This document shows positions 1-12,548 of a stretch of DNA of 64,000 nucleotides, in pieces. The position numbers and the translations under genes were made by a program. The notes below the pieces were generated by a model that did no database searches, had not been told where the DNA came from, and saw nothing but the letters and a program-made list of their open reading frames with translations. Where the stretch lies: positions 1 through 64,000 of the forward strand of contig NZ_CP099975.1 of the NCBI RefSeq assembly GCF_024137965.1. Reading direction: 5' to 3'. The stretch's first letter is position 1; every line of letters starts with the position of its first letter. The stretch is from Halomonas sp. Y3 (GTDB taxonomy: Bacteria; Pseudomonadota; Gammaproteobacteria; Pseudomonadales; Halomonadaceae).

Positions 1-100
1 AGGGTTTTCCACAGCCTTGCGGCCTGGAGGTCGGGGTGTGGATAACCGACCTTGGGGGAGCTACAATACCCGCCCGTTTTCCAACCGATGGTGAGGTCGC
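1..100. promoter_or_regulatory. oriC: Right edge of oriC / dnaA promoter region with DnaA boxes
   Basis: This is the stretch before dnaA. A perfect DnaA box TGTGGATAA (reverse of TTATCCACA) lies at 37-45, and a one-mismatch box TTTTCCACA at 5-13. A TACAAT at 62-67 could be the -10 of the dnaA promoter; no good -35 is visible, and the region where it would lie overlaps the perfect DnaA box, which would fit DnaA autorepression. The window starts here, so the main origin unwinding region, usually upstream between rpmH and dnaA, is not visible. Only the right edge can be claimed. Confidence 0.6.
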
Positions 101-1567
101 GTGCCACTAGCTCTCTGGCAGCAGTGCCTGGACACCCTTCAGGACGAACTGAACTCGCAGCAGTTCAATACCTGGATCCGCCCGCTGCAGGCGGAAGAGG
201 GAGAGTCCGGCGAGCTGTGTCTGCTGGCGCCCAATCGCTTCGTGCGGGACTGGGTCAGTGACAAGTACGCCAAGCGTATCGGCGAGCTGATGCGTGAGCT
301 TTCGCCTGCCAAGCCTCCCAAGGTGGTGCTGAGCGTGGGCAGCCGGCGCAGCGCGCCTCGGCCGCAGCCTCGCGAGCTGGGCAACCCCGTCTCCGCCGCT
401 CCCCGCCGGCCGGCGGCGCCTGCCGTGCATACCCCTTCTCGAGGCAGTGCTGCCGACGAGCGCGAGGTCGAGCCGCTGCGCGAGGAAGGGGAGGTGCGGC
501 GACCCGGCGGGGAACGGCAGGTCCAGGTGGAGGGCAGTCTCAAGCACAGCAGCGGCCTCAACCCCAACTTCACCTTCGAGACCTTCGTGGAGGGCAAGTC
601 CAACCAGCTGGCCCGGGCGGCCTCGCGGCAGGTCTCCGAGAACCCCGGCGGCGCCTACAACCCGCTGTTCCTGTATGGCGGGGTGGGCCTTGGCAAGACT
701 CACCTGATGCATGCGGTGGGCAACGCCCTGGCCGGGCGCCGCGAGAACGCCCGGGTCGTCTACCTGCACTCCGAGCGTTTCGTGGCCGATATGGTCAAGG
801 CGCTGCAGCTAAATGCCATCAACGACTTCAAGCGCTTCTACCGCAGCGTCGATGCCCTGCTGATCGATGACATCCAGTTCTTCGCGGGAAAGGAGCGCTC
901 TCAGGAGGAGTTCTTCCATACCTTCAACGCCCTGCTCGAGGGCGGGCAGCAGATGATCCTGACCTCCGATCGCTATCCCAAGGAGATCAGCGGCGTGGAG
1001 GAGCGTCTCAAGTCGCGCTTCGGCTGGGGATTGACCGTGGCGATTGAGCCGCCGGAGCTGGAGACGCGGGTGGCGATCCTGATGAAGAAGGCGGACCAGG
1101 CCAAGGTGGACCTGCCCCACGATGCCGCCTTCTTCATTGCCCAGAAGATTCGCTCCAACGTGCGCGAGCTGGAGGGGGCCCTGAAGAAGGTGATCGCCGA
1201 CTCCCATTTCATGGGCAAGCCGATTACCCAGGACTTCATCCGAGAATCCCTCAAGGACCTGCTGGCCCTGCAGGACAAGCAGGTGGGTGTGGATAACATC
1301 CAGCGCACCGTGGCGGAGTACTACAAGATCAAGCTGGCCGACCTGCTCTCCAAGCGTCGGTCGCGTTCGGTGGCCCGTCCTCGCCAGGTGGCCATGGCCC
1401 TGGCCAAGGAGCTCACCAACCACAGCCTGCCCGAGATCGGTGACGCCTTCGGTGGCCGTGATCACACCACGGTGCTGCACGCCTGCCGCAAGGTGCAGCA
1501 GCTCAAGGAAGAGAACGCCGATATCCGCGAGGACTACAAGAATCTGCTGCGCCTGCTGACCAGCTGA
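101..1567 (+). CDS. dnaA: Chromosomal replication initiator DnaA
   Basis: DnaA binds DnaA boxes at oriC and melts DNA to start replication. The 488-residue protein has the family layout: an N-terminal DnaB-contact domain (LWQQCLDTL..), a variable Pro/Arg-rich linker (about 85-145), an AAA+ domain with Walker [10 protein letters not shown] near residue 193 and Walker [10 protein letters not shown] near 255, and a C-terminal box-binding domain with the signature [12 protein letters not shown] near 453. The start is GTG at 101, preceded by GGTGAGG; an overlapping +1-frame reading is a shadow. It is slightly longer than the 467-residue E. coli protein because of the linker. A perfect DnaA box sits inside the gene at 1288-1296. 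It is the first gene of the dnaA-dnaN-recF-gyrB series. Confidence 0.98.
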   Translation: MPLALWQQCLDTLQDELNSQQFNTWIRPLQAEEGESGELCLLAPNRFVRDWVSDKYAKRIGELMRELSPAKPPKVVLSVGSRRSAPRPQPRELGNPVSAAPRRPAAPAVHTPSRGSAADEREVEPLREEGEVRRPGGERQVQVEGSLKHSSGLNPNFTFETFVEGKSNQLARAASRQVSENPGGAYNPLFLYGGVGLGKTHLMHAVGNALAGRRENARVVYLHSERFVADMVKALQLNAINDFKRFYRSVDALLIDDIQFFAGKERSQEEFFHTFNALLEGGQQMILTSDRYPKEISGVEERLKSRFGWGLTVAIEPPELETRVAILMKKADQAKVDLPHDAAFFIAQKIRSNVRELEGALKKVIADSHFMGKPITQDFIRESLKDLLALQDKQVGVDNIQRTVAEYYKIKLADLLSKRRSRSVARPRQVAMALAKELTNHSLPEIGDAFGGRDHTTVLHACRKVQQLKEENADIREDYKNLLRLLTS

Positions 1568-1689
1568 TCTTTCGAACCAGCTGATGCGCTGGCCTCCGAG
1601 TCGCCGTCGGCTTGTGGTTTAATGTCCGCCATGCCGTTCGGCCGGAGCTTCGCCGGCTGCAACCCTTCAGGACAAGATGTGGAGCCGAC

Positions 1690-2793
1690 ATGAAATTTTC
1701 CATCTCCCGCGAAGCGCTGCTGCGACCGTTGACGCTGGTGGCCGGCGTGGTGGAGCGTCGCCAGACCCTGCCGGTGCTCTCCAACGTGCTGATCCAGGTC
1801 AACGGTGACGAGGTCGCCCTGACCGGTACCGACCTGGAAGTGGAGCTGATTGGCCGCACCGTGGCCAGCCAGGTGGATGAGCCGGGCGCCGCCACGGTAC
1901 CCGCCCGCAAGCTCATGGACATCTGTAAGTCGCTTCCCGATCAGGCCGAGATCCAGCTCTCCCTGGAGGAGGGCAGGGCGGTGCTGCGCAGCGGCCGCTC
2001 TCGCTTCACGCTCTCCACTCTGCCCGTGGCGGAGTTCCCGAATATCGAGGACAGCCAGGGCAGCATCGAGCTGAGCCTGCCGCGGGGCGTTCTCAAGCAG
2101 CTGATCGATGCCACCTCCTTCGCCATGGCCCAGCAGGATGTGCGCTACTACCTGAACGGCATGCTGCTGGAGCTGCGCTCCGGGCTGGTGCGTGCAGTCG
2201 CCACCGATGGGCATCGCCTGGCGGTCTGTTCGCGCCCGGTCGAGATCCAGGTGGAGCCTGCCCAGAAGCTGATCGTGCCGCGCAAGGGGATTCTGGAGCT
2301 GGTGCGCCTGCTGGACGACGGCGAGGAGCCGGTCAGTCTGACCCTGGGTGCCAGCCATATTCGTGCCCACACCGGCGACTTCACCTTTACCTCCAAGCTG
2401 GTGGATGGCAAGTTCCCCGACTATGAGCGCGTCGTGCCGCGAGGCGGCGACAAGGTGTTTATCGCCGAGCGGGCCGAGCTGCGCCAGGTGCTGTCGCGTA
2501 CCGCCATCCTCTCCAACGAGAAGTATCGGGGCGTGCGCCTGCACCTGGCAGAGGGCAATCTCAAGGTGATGGCCAACAACCCCGAGCAGGAAGAGGCCGA
2601 AGAGAATATCGCCATCGAGTACAGCGGTCCCGGCCTCGAGATCGGCTTCAACGTCGGCTACCTGATCGATGTCCTTAACGCCCTGGACGAGGAGCGCGTG
2701 CAGATGACCCTGGCAGACCCCAACAGCAGTGCGCTGATGGAGGAGCCGGGCGGCGGCGACGCCCTCTATGTCGTCATGCCGATGCGCCTCTGA
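1690..2793 (+). CDS. dnaN: DNA polymerase III beta sliding clamp
   Basis: DnaN is the ring-shaped processivity clamp that holds polymerase III on DNA. The ATG at 1690 gives MKFSISREALLRPLTLV and 367 residues, the length usual for Pseudomonas/Halomonas relatives; a longer in-frame extension to 1612 adds 26 residues unlike the family and was rejected. Three repeated clamp domains are expected (about 1-120, 128-245, 246-367), and the protein ends in the typical YVVMPMRL tail. It lies 122 nt after dnaA and 44 nt before recF, so it is probably co-transcribed with both neighbours, possibly with its own weak promoter in the dnaA-dnaN gap. Confidence 0.97.
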   Translation: MKFSISREALLRPLTLVAGVVERRQTLPVLSNVLIQVNGDEVALTGTDLEVELIGRTVASQVDEPGAATVPARKLMDICKSLPDQAEIQLSLEEGRAVLRSGRSRFTLSTLPVAEFPNIEDSQGSIELSLPRGVLKQLIDATSFAMAQQDVRYYLNGMLLELRSGLVRAVATDGHRLAVCSRPVEIQVEPAQKLIVPRKGILELVRLLDDGEEPVSLTLGASHIRAHTGDFTFTSKLVDGKFPDYERVVPRGGDKVFIAERAELRQVLSRTAILSNEKYRGVRLHLAEGNLKVMANNPEQEEAEENIAIEYSGPGLEIGFNVGYLIDVLNALDEERVQMTLADPNSSALMEEPGGGDALYVVMPMRL

Positions 2794-2837
2794 TACCCAC
2801 CGGCGGCACCCGGGTGCCGCCCTGCCTACCCCTCTTC

Positions 2838-6385
<3,548 letters not shown>

Positions 6386-6408
6386 CGCGCATCCATCGGC
6401 TGCCGCCA

Positions 6409-6424
6409 TGTTTCACGTGAAACA
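6409..6424. other. parS site 3 (downstream of gyrB)
   Basis: TGTTTCACGTGAAACA is a perfect ParB-site palindrome, 23 nt after the gyrB stop codon and in non-coding DNA. Confidence 0.9.
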
Positions 6425-6474
6425 CGGCGTCACGGAAACGTGGCCAAGGCCAGGGTGCCGGTACCAAGCAGAAC

Positions 6475-6516
6475 GCAGAAGGCCCGTCTCGGTTTCGAGA
6501 CGGGCCTTCTGCTTTT
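6475..6516 (+). terminator. Rho-independent terminator of gyrB
   Basis: A perfect 17-bp stem (left arm 6475-6491, right arm 6496-6512) with a GTTT loop is followed by TTTT. It ends 14 nt before the gmhB stop codon on the other strand, so it may stop both convergent transcripts, but the T-run favours the plus strand. Confidence 0.85.
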
Positions 6517-6530
6517 GCCGGCAGTGGGGG

Positions 6531-7130
6531 TTACCGGCGATGGGGCAGGGGGCCGCTCGCGGCGGATGTGCTGGCCAGCAGCCAGTCCACGAAGGCCGCC
6601 AGATCGTCGAATACGCGTGCTTCGCTATCTTCGGCCGTCAGCTCCGGGTGCTTGGCCAGGGTGCGCTCTCCCTTGCCGGTGCGCACCAGCGCCGGACGAC
6701 AGCCCATGGGCTCGCCGGCCTGGAGGTCGCGCAGGCTGTCGCCCACCATCCAGCTGCCGGCGAGGGACTCCATGCCCAGCGCGCTGCGGATCTGCTCGAG
6801 CAGGCCGGACAGCGGCTTGCGGCAGTCGCAGCCGTCGTCGGGGCCGTGGGGGCAGAAGGCGATATGGGCGACCTCGCCACCGGCCTTCCTCACCAGGCGG
6901 TTCAGCTCTGCGTGCATCTCGGCCAGGGTGGCCTCGTCGTAGTAGCCTCTGGCGATGCCCGACTGGTTGGTGGCCACGGCCACCGTCCAGCCGGCGCGAC
7001 TCAGGCGGGCGATGGCATCGATGGCGGAGGGGTAGGGCACCCACTCGGCCAGGGATTTTACATAGTCGTCGGAGTCACGATTGATGACGCCGTCGCGGTC
7101 CAGGATCACCAGTCGGTCGGGGGAGGGCAT
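6531..7130 (-). CDS. gmhB: D-glycero-beta-D-manno-heptose-1,7-bisphosphate 7-phosphatase
   Basis: GmhB is a cytoplasmic HAD phosphatase that removes the C7 phosphate during synthesis of ADP-heptose for LPS core. The 199-residue protein has the HAD nucleophile motif DRDGVIN at residues 11-17 (Asp11 and Asp13), the Thr/Ser motif ATNQSG near 53, and the zinc-binding set Cys93, His95, Cys101, Cys103 (CPHGPDDGCDC) that marks GmhB and its close relatives. It is separated from hldD, waaF and hldE only by glyQS and so belongs functionally with the LPS-core block at 10.5-22 kb. A parS site lies about 45 nt before its start. A histidinol-phosphatase-type relative is less likely given the LPS context. 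Confidence 0.93.
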   Translation of the reverse strand: MPSPDRLVILDRDGVINRDSDDYVKSLAEWVPYPSAIDAIARLSRAGWTVAVATNQSGIARGYYDEATLAEMHAELNRLVRKAGGEVAHIAFCPHGPDDGCDCRKPLSGLLEQIRSALGMESLAGSWMVGDSLRDLQAGEPMGCRPALVRTGKGERTLAKHPELTAEDSEARVFDDLAAFVDWLLASTSAASGPLPHRR

Positions 7131-7174
7131 GGCACTTCCTTGGTGGCTAACTTGTGTATGCTCTGGGCGAGGAG

Positions 7175-7190
7175 TGTTTCACGTGGAACA
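7175..7190. other. parS site 4
   Basis: TGTTTCACGTGGAACA matches the ParB consensus and sits in the gmhB-glyS gap, 10 nt before the heptamer repeat array. Confidence 0.9.
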
Positions 7191-7200
7191 CTGTCTGCCA

Positions 7201-7291
7201 AGGCGTGAGGCGTGAGGCGTGAGGCGTGAGGCGTGAGGCGTGAGGCGTGAGGCGTGAGGCGTGAGGCGTGAGGCGTGAGGCGTGAGGCGTG
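7201..7291. repeat. 13-copy 7-bp tandem repeat (AGGCGTG)n between two parS sites
   Basis: Thirteen perfect, uninterrupted copies of AGGCGTG (CACGCCT on the other strand) fill 91 bp exactly. The array starts 10 nt after parS site 4 and ends 2 nt before parS site 5. Because 7 is not a multiple of 3, open frames through it read as repeated heptapeptides; these are not considered genes. Function unknown. It may be a variable-number repeat, or a phased spacer or protein-binding array tied to the two ParB sites. Confidence 0.97.
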
Positions 7292-7293
7292 CA

Positions 7294-7309
7294 TGTTTCA
7301 CGTGGAACA
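7294..7309. other. parS site 5
   Basis: TGTTTCACGTGGAACA is identical to site 4 and lies in the same orientation 119 bp further on, directly after the heptamer array. Confidence 0.9.
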
Positions 7310-7330
7310 TCGAGTCGAGGGCAGGGCATG

Positions 7331-7361
7331 AAAAAGGCCGGCAGCTTGCGCTGCCGGCCTT
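7331..7361 (-). terminator. Rho-independent terminator of glyQS
   Basis: A 12-bp stem (7334-7345 with 7350-7361, loop TTGC) is followed on the minus strand by five T residues (AAAAA at 7331-7335 on the plus strand). It stands 18 nt after the glyS stop codon. Confidence 0.88.
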
Positions 7362-7379
7362 CGTTCCTCCTGCCCGGTG

Positions 7380-9446
7380 TTACTGCTGCAGCTGAGCGAT
7401 ATCGGCCACTTCCAGGAAGAGGGCGCGCAGGCTGCCCAGCAGGGCCAGGCGGTTGGCGCGTACCGCTTCGTCGTCGGCCATCACCATGACCTGGTCGAAG
7501 AAGGCATCCACCGGCTCGCGCAGATCGGCCAGGGCGTCCAGCGCCTCGGCGTAGCGGGCCTCGGCGAACAGCGGCATGACCCGTTTGCGCTGAGCACCGA
7601 GAGTCTCGTGGAGGGCCTTCTCGGCCGCCTCCTCCAGCAGGCGGGTATCCACCTGGGTGCCGGCGTCACCGCCCTGCTTGGTCAGGATGTTGGAGACCCG
7701 CTTGTTGGCGGCGGCCAGGGCGGCGGCCTCCTCGCGGCCGGCGAAGCCCTGGACGGCGCGCAGGCGGCGGGCGAAGTCCAGCGGCCGGGTGACCGGGCGG
7801 GCGCGCACGGCCAGGTAGGCCTCGGCGGAGATGCCCTCGTCCTGCCCCCAGGCGCGGAAGCGGTCGAGCATGTAGCCCAGCACCTCGTCCACCAGCGACT
7901 CGGCGTAGGGCAGCTCCTGGTGCTGGGCGGCCGCCAGCTCCAGCAGCTCGCGCAGGTCCAGGTTCAGCTCGCCCTTGATCAGGATGTTCAGCACCCCGAT
8001 GGAGGCGCGACGCAGGGCGAAGGGGTCCTTGGTGCCGGTGGGGCGCTGGCCGATACCGAAGATGCCGGTGAGGGTATCCAGGCGATCGGCCAGGGCCAGG
8101 GCCAGGCCGGTGCGGCCGTGGGGAATGGCGTCGGCGGCGAAGCGCGGCAGGTACTGCTCCTCCAGGGCCTGGGCGACCTCGGCGGCCTCGCCGTCATGCT
8201 CGGCGTAGTAGCGGCCCATGATGCCCTGCAGCTCGGGGAACTCCAGCACCATCTCGGTGACCAGGTCGCACTTGGCCAGCTCCGCGGCGCGGCGGGCGTG
8301 GCCCACGTCGCCGCCGATCTGGCCGGCGATGAAGGCGGCCACGGCGGCGCTGCGGTGGGCCTTGTCGGCCAGGGTGCCGAGCTGCTTCTGGAACACCACG
8401 CCGGCGAGCTCGTCGATGCGCGAGGCGAGGGGGCGCTTGCGGTCGGTGTCGTAGAAGAAGGCGGCGTCGGCCAGGCGCGGGCGGATGACCTTCTCGTTGC
8501 CCTCGATCACCTGCTGGGGATCCCGGCTCTCGATGTTGGAGATGGTGATGAAGAGCGGCTTGAGCCTGCCTGCGTCATCCAGCAAGTGGAAGTACTTCTG
8601 GTTGGCCTTCATGGAGGAGATCAGCGACTCCGCCGGCACCTCCAGGAAGCGCTCGTCGAAGCTGCCGGTCAGGGCCACCGGCCACTCCACCAGGCCGCTC
8701 ACCTCGACCAGCAGATCCTCGTCGATCACCGCGGTGGCCTCCTGGACCTCCGCCTCGGCCAGCACCTGCTCGCGGATGCGCTCCCGACGGCGGTCGCGGT
8801 CGGCCAGCACCCAGGCCTGCTCCAGCGCTTCCAGGTAGTCATCGGCATGGGCCAGCTCGATGGCGGCGGGCGCGTGGAAGCGGTGGCCGTAGGTGGTGCG
8901 GCCCGCCGCGAGGCCCAGGGCCTCGGCCTCGACAACGTCGCCGCCATAGAGCATCACCAGCCAGTGCACCGGGCGGGAGAACTCCACCCGCGAGGCGCCC
9001 CAGCGCATGTTCTTGGGCACCGGCAGGGCGGCGACCGCCTTCTGCAGGATGGCCGGCAGCAGGGCAGCGGTGGACTCCCCCTGCTGCTGCTCGCGATAGC
9101 CGAGCCAGGTGCCCTTGTCGGTCTCCAGGTGGATCAGGTCTTCCACGGCGACGCCGCAGGAGCGGGCGAAGCCCTCGGCGGCTCGGGTGGGCTGGCCATC
9201 CTTGAAGGCGGCGGCGAGTGCCGGGCCGCGCTTCTCCACCTCGCGGTCGGGCTGCTTGTTGGCCAGCCCCTCGATCTGTACCGCCAGGCGGCGCGGGGTG
9301 GCGTAGGCGCGTACCTCGCCGTGGGCCACCTCGGCGTCGGCGAGCCCGCGGCGCAGGCCGTCGGCCAGGGCGTCGGAGAGGGCGTCGATGGCGTTCGGCG
9401 GCAGTTCCTCGACGCCCAGTTCAACCAGTAGGGTATTGGCGGCCAT
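7380..9446 (-). CDS. glyS: Glycine--tRNA ligase beta subunit
   Basis: GlyS is the beta subunit of the tetrameric (alpha2beta2) glycyl-tRNA synthetase found in most Gram-negative bacteria; it contributes tRNA binding. The ATG at 9446 gives MAANTLLVELGVEELPP and 688 residues, essentially the E. coli length (689). The frame stays open upstream through glyQ in another reading and can look like a 1,093-residue protein, but the N-terminal LLVELGVEELP motif fixes the start. A C-terminal anticodon-binding-like region (about 580-688) is expected. It begins 2 nt after the glyQ stop, so the subunits are translationally coupled. Confidence 0.97.
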   Translation of the reverse strand: MAANTLLVELGVEELPPNAIDALSDALADGLRRGLADAEVAHGEVRAYATPRRLAVQIEGLANKQPDREVEKRGPALAAAFKDGQPTRAAEGFARSCGVAVEDLIHLETDKGTWLGYREQQQGESTAALLPAILQKAVAALPVPKNMRWGASRVEFSRPVHWLVMLYGGDVVEAEALGLAAGRTTYGHRFHAPAAIELAHADDYLEALEQAWVLADRDRRRERIREQVLAEAEVQEATAVIDEDLLVEVSGLVEWPVALTGSFDERFLEVPAESLISSMKANQKYFHLLDDAGRLKPLFITISNIESRDPQQVIEGNEKVIRPRLADAAFFYDTDRKRPLASRIDELAGVVFQKQLGTLADKAHRSAAVAAFIAGQIGGDVGHARRAAELAKCDLVTEMVLEFPELQGIMGRYYAEHDGEAAEVAQALEEQYLPRFAADAIPHGRTGLALALADRLDTLTGIFGIGQRPTGTKDPFALRRASIGVLNILIKGELNLDLRELLELAAAQHQELPYAESLVDEVLGYMLDRFRAWGQDEGISAEAYLAVRARPVTRPLDFARRLRAVQGFAGREEAAALAAANKRVSNILTKQGGDAGTQVDTRLLEEAAEKALHETLGAQRKRVMPLFAEARYAEALDALADLREPVDAFFDQVMVMADDEAVRANRLALLGSLRALFLEVADIAQLQQ

Positions 9447-9448
9447 GC

Positions 9449-10426
<978 letters not shown>

Positions 10427-10524
10427 TGCGGAAAGCACCGTTGGCCATGAATTCACAGGGCGTCAAGTATACAATCACCGGAAGATCGGTTATAGGCGCA
10501 CGGCCCGAGAGAGAGGATATCCCC

Positions 10525-11481
10525 ATGATCGTAGTGACAGGCGGAGCCGGCTTCATCGGCTCCAACCTGGTGAAGGCGCTCAACGAGCGCGGCCGCCAGG
10601 ACGTGATGGTCGTCGACGACCTTTCCGACGGCACCAAGTTCGTCAATCTGGCCGACTGCACCCTGGGTGACTACCTGGACAAGGATGACTTCCGTCGCCG
10701 GGTCGAGGCGGAGCTGCGCGGCGAGCCGGCCCGGCTGCCCGAGATCGAGGCGATCTTCCACGAGGGGGCCTGCTCCGACACCACCGAGTGGGACGGCCGC
10801 TTCATGCTCGACAATAACTTCGAGTACTCCAAGGTGCTGCTGCACTTCTGCCAGAAGCGCGGCATCCCCTTCCTCTACGCCTCCTCGGCGGCTACCTACG
10901 GCGGCAGCGAGGTGTTCGTGGAGGCGCCGGAGCACGAGAAGCCGCTCAACGTCTACGGCTACTCCAAGCTGCTCTTCGACCAGTACGTGCGCGCCCGCTG
11001 GGACGAGTTCGAGAGCCAGGTGGTGGGCTTCCGCTACTTCAACGTCTACGGCCCCCGGGAGCAGCACAAGGGCAAGATGGCCAGCGTCGCCTATCACCAC
11101 CACACCCAGATCCGCGGCGGCGACAGCGTCAAGCTGTTCGGCGCCTGGGACGGCTATGAGGCGGGCATGCAGAGTCGCGACTTCGTCTACGTGGGCGATG
11201 TGGTCAGCGTGAACCTCTGGTTCCTCGACAATCCCCAGGTGTCCGGCATCTTCAATCTGGGCAGCGGTCGCGCCGAGCCCTTCAAGGCGATCGGCGAGGC
11301 GGTGATCGACTACTACGGCCGCGGTACCATCGAGTACATCGACTTTCCCGACGAGCTCAAGGGGCGCTACCAGAGCTACACCCGTGCCGATATCGGCAGC
11401 CTGCGTCGGGCGGGCTACGACCGGGAGTTTCGCACCGTGGCCGAAGGCGTGGGCGAGTACCTGGAGTGGCTGAATGGCTGA
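10525..11481 (+). CDS. hldD: ADP-L-glycero-D-manno-heptose 6-epimerase
   Basis: HldD (RfaD) is an SDR-family, NADP-dependent epimerase that inverts C6 of ADP-D-glycero-D-manno-heptose, the last step of ADP-heptose synthesis. The 318-residue protein starts [16 protein letters not shown] (Rossmann GGAGFIG) after an AGAGAGGA ribosome site. The catalytic YxxxK is in [13 protein letters not shown] (near residue 140), and [20 protein letters not shown] is the epimerase signature. Its last 8 nt overlap the waaF start, so the two genes are coupled. First gene of the main LPS-core block. Confidence 0.96.
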   Translation: MIVVTGGAGFIGSNLVKALNERGRQDVMVVDDLSDGTKFVNLADCTLGDYLDKDDFRRRVEAELRGEPARLPEIEAIFHEGACSDTTEWDGRFMLDNNFEYSKVLLHFCQKRGIPFLYASSAATYGGSEVFVEAPEHEKPLNVYGYSKLLFDQYVRARWDEFESQVVGFRYFNVYGPREQHKGKMASVAYHHHTQIRGGDSVKLFGAWDGYEAGMQSRDFVYVGDVVSVNLWFLDNPQVSGIFNLGSGRAEPFKAIGEAVIDYYGRGTIEYIDFPDELKGRYQSYTRADIGSLRRAGYDREFRTVAEGVGEYLEWLNG

Positions 11482-12541
11482 GCCGGCCCCTCCGGGAGAA
11501 GAGGGCGGGGAGGGCGGGGAGCGGATCCTGGTGGTTGGCCCCTCCTGGGTCGGCGACATGGTGATGGCCCAGAGCCTGCTGATGACGCTCAAGGACCGCC
11601 ACCTCGGCTGTCGCCTCGGCGTGGTGGCCCCGGGCTGGTCGCTGCCGATTCTCGAGCGTATGCCCGAGGTGGACGAGGCGATCGCCCTGGACGTGGGGCA
11701 CGGCGAGTTCGGCTGGGCGACGCGGCGCGCTGTGGCTCGCACGCTGCGCGGCCGCTTCGATCGCGCCATCGTGCTGCCACGCTCCTGGAAGTCGGCCCTG
11801 GTCCCCTTCTTGGCGGGCATTCCCCGCCGTACCGGCTTTACCGGCGAGCAGCGGCTGCTGCTGCTCAATGATCGCCGCCGCCTCGACAAGGCGGTGCTCG
11901 ACCAGACGGTGAAGCGCTTCGTGGCGCTGGGGCTGCCCGCCGATGAGGCAGCCGGCGGGGGCTTCCCGATTCCACCGCCGCGTCTCGTCGTGGATGACGA
12001 CAACCTCGCCGAGCTGCGTCGGGCTCACGGGCTCTCGTCACGCCCGGCCATCGGCATGATGCCCGGCGCCGAATATGGCCCCGCCAAGCAGTGGCCGCTC
12101 GAGCACTTTCGCACCCTGGCCGAGGCGCTGGTGGCCGAGGGGTTCGAGGTCCGTGTGCTGGGAGGGCCCAAGGATGCCGAGGCCGGCGAGGCGATCGCCC
12201 GGGAGCTGGACCATGTCCGCAACCTGTGCGGTCAGACGCGCCTGGCCGATGCCGTGGACCTGCTGGCGGACTGCCGCCAGGTGGTCACCAACGACTCGGG
12301 GCTGATGCATGTGGCAGCGGCGACGGGCACCCGGGTGCACGCCCTCTACGGCTCCTCGTCGCCGGCCTATACCCCGCCGCTCACCGACAGCGCCGAGATC
12401 CATTACCTGGCGCTGGAGTGTTCCCCCTGCTTTCAGCGCACCTGCCCCCTCGGGCATACCCGCTGCCTCGTCGAGCTCTCGCCCGAGCGCCTGCTGACGG
12501 CGGTGTTGGCGGCCGAACGGCGTATCGCCGTCGAGGAGTAG
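11474..12541 (+). CDS. waaF: LPS heptosyltransferase II
   Basis: WaaF is a GT9-family enzyme that adds the second L,D-heptose to the inner core at the cytoplasmic face of the inner membrane. The 355-residue protein has the N-terminal [18 protein letters not shown], the GT9 motif [14 protein letters not shown], the nucleotide-sugar loop [13 protein letters not shown], and the Cys-rich end [16 protein letters not shown] seen in WaaF. About 16 extra Glu/Gly-rich N-terminal residues precede the conserved core, so an internal start is possible. Overlaps hldD by 8 nt and converges on the OpgB-like gene with a 7-nt gap. Confidence 0.93.
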   Translation: MAEPAPPGEEGGEGGERILVVGPSWVGDMVMAQSLLMTLKDRHLGCRLGVVAPGWSLPILERMPEVDEAIALDVGHGEFGWATRRAVARTLRGRFDRAIVLPRSWKSALVPFLAGIPRRTGFTGEQRLLLLNDRRRLDKAVLDQTVKRFVALGLPADEAAGGGFPIPPPRLVVDDDNLAELRRAHGLSSRPAIGMMPGAEYGPAKQWPLEHFRTLAEALVAEGFEVRVLGGPKDAEAGEAIARELDHVRNLCGQTRLADAVDLLADCRQVVTNDSGLMHVAAATGTRVHALYGSSSPAYTPPLTDSAEIHYLALECSPCFQRTCPLGHTRCLVELSPERLLTAVLAAERRIAVEE

Positions 12542-12548
12542 CCCGGCG

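Noticed and set aside
7201..7291. CRISPR-like array
   Set aside because: Units are 7 bp without spacers; no cas genes nearby.
7106..7294. Minus-strand open frame encoding repeated HASRLTP peptides
   Set aside because: It is a by-product of the 7-bp tandem repeat, which leaves all frames open with a 21-nt period; no ribosome site or homology.
7377..9431. Long plus-strand open frame opposite glyS (684 codons)
   Set aside because: Antisense shadow of a high-GC gene; Gly/Gln/His-rich translation without family features, while the minus strand is clearly glyS.
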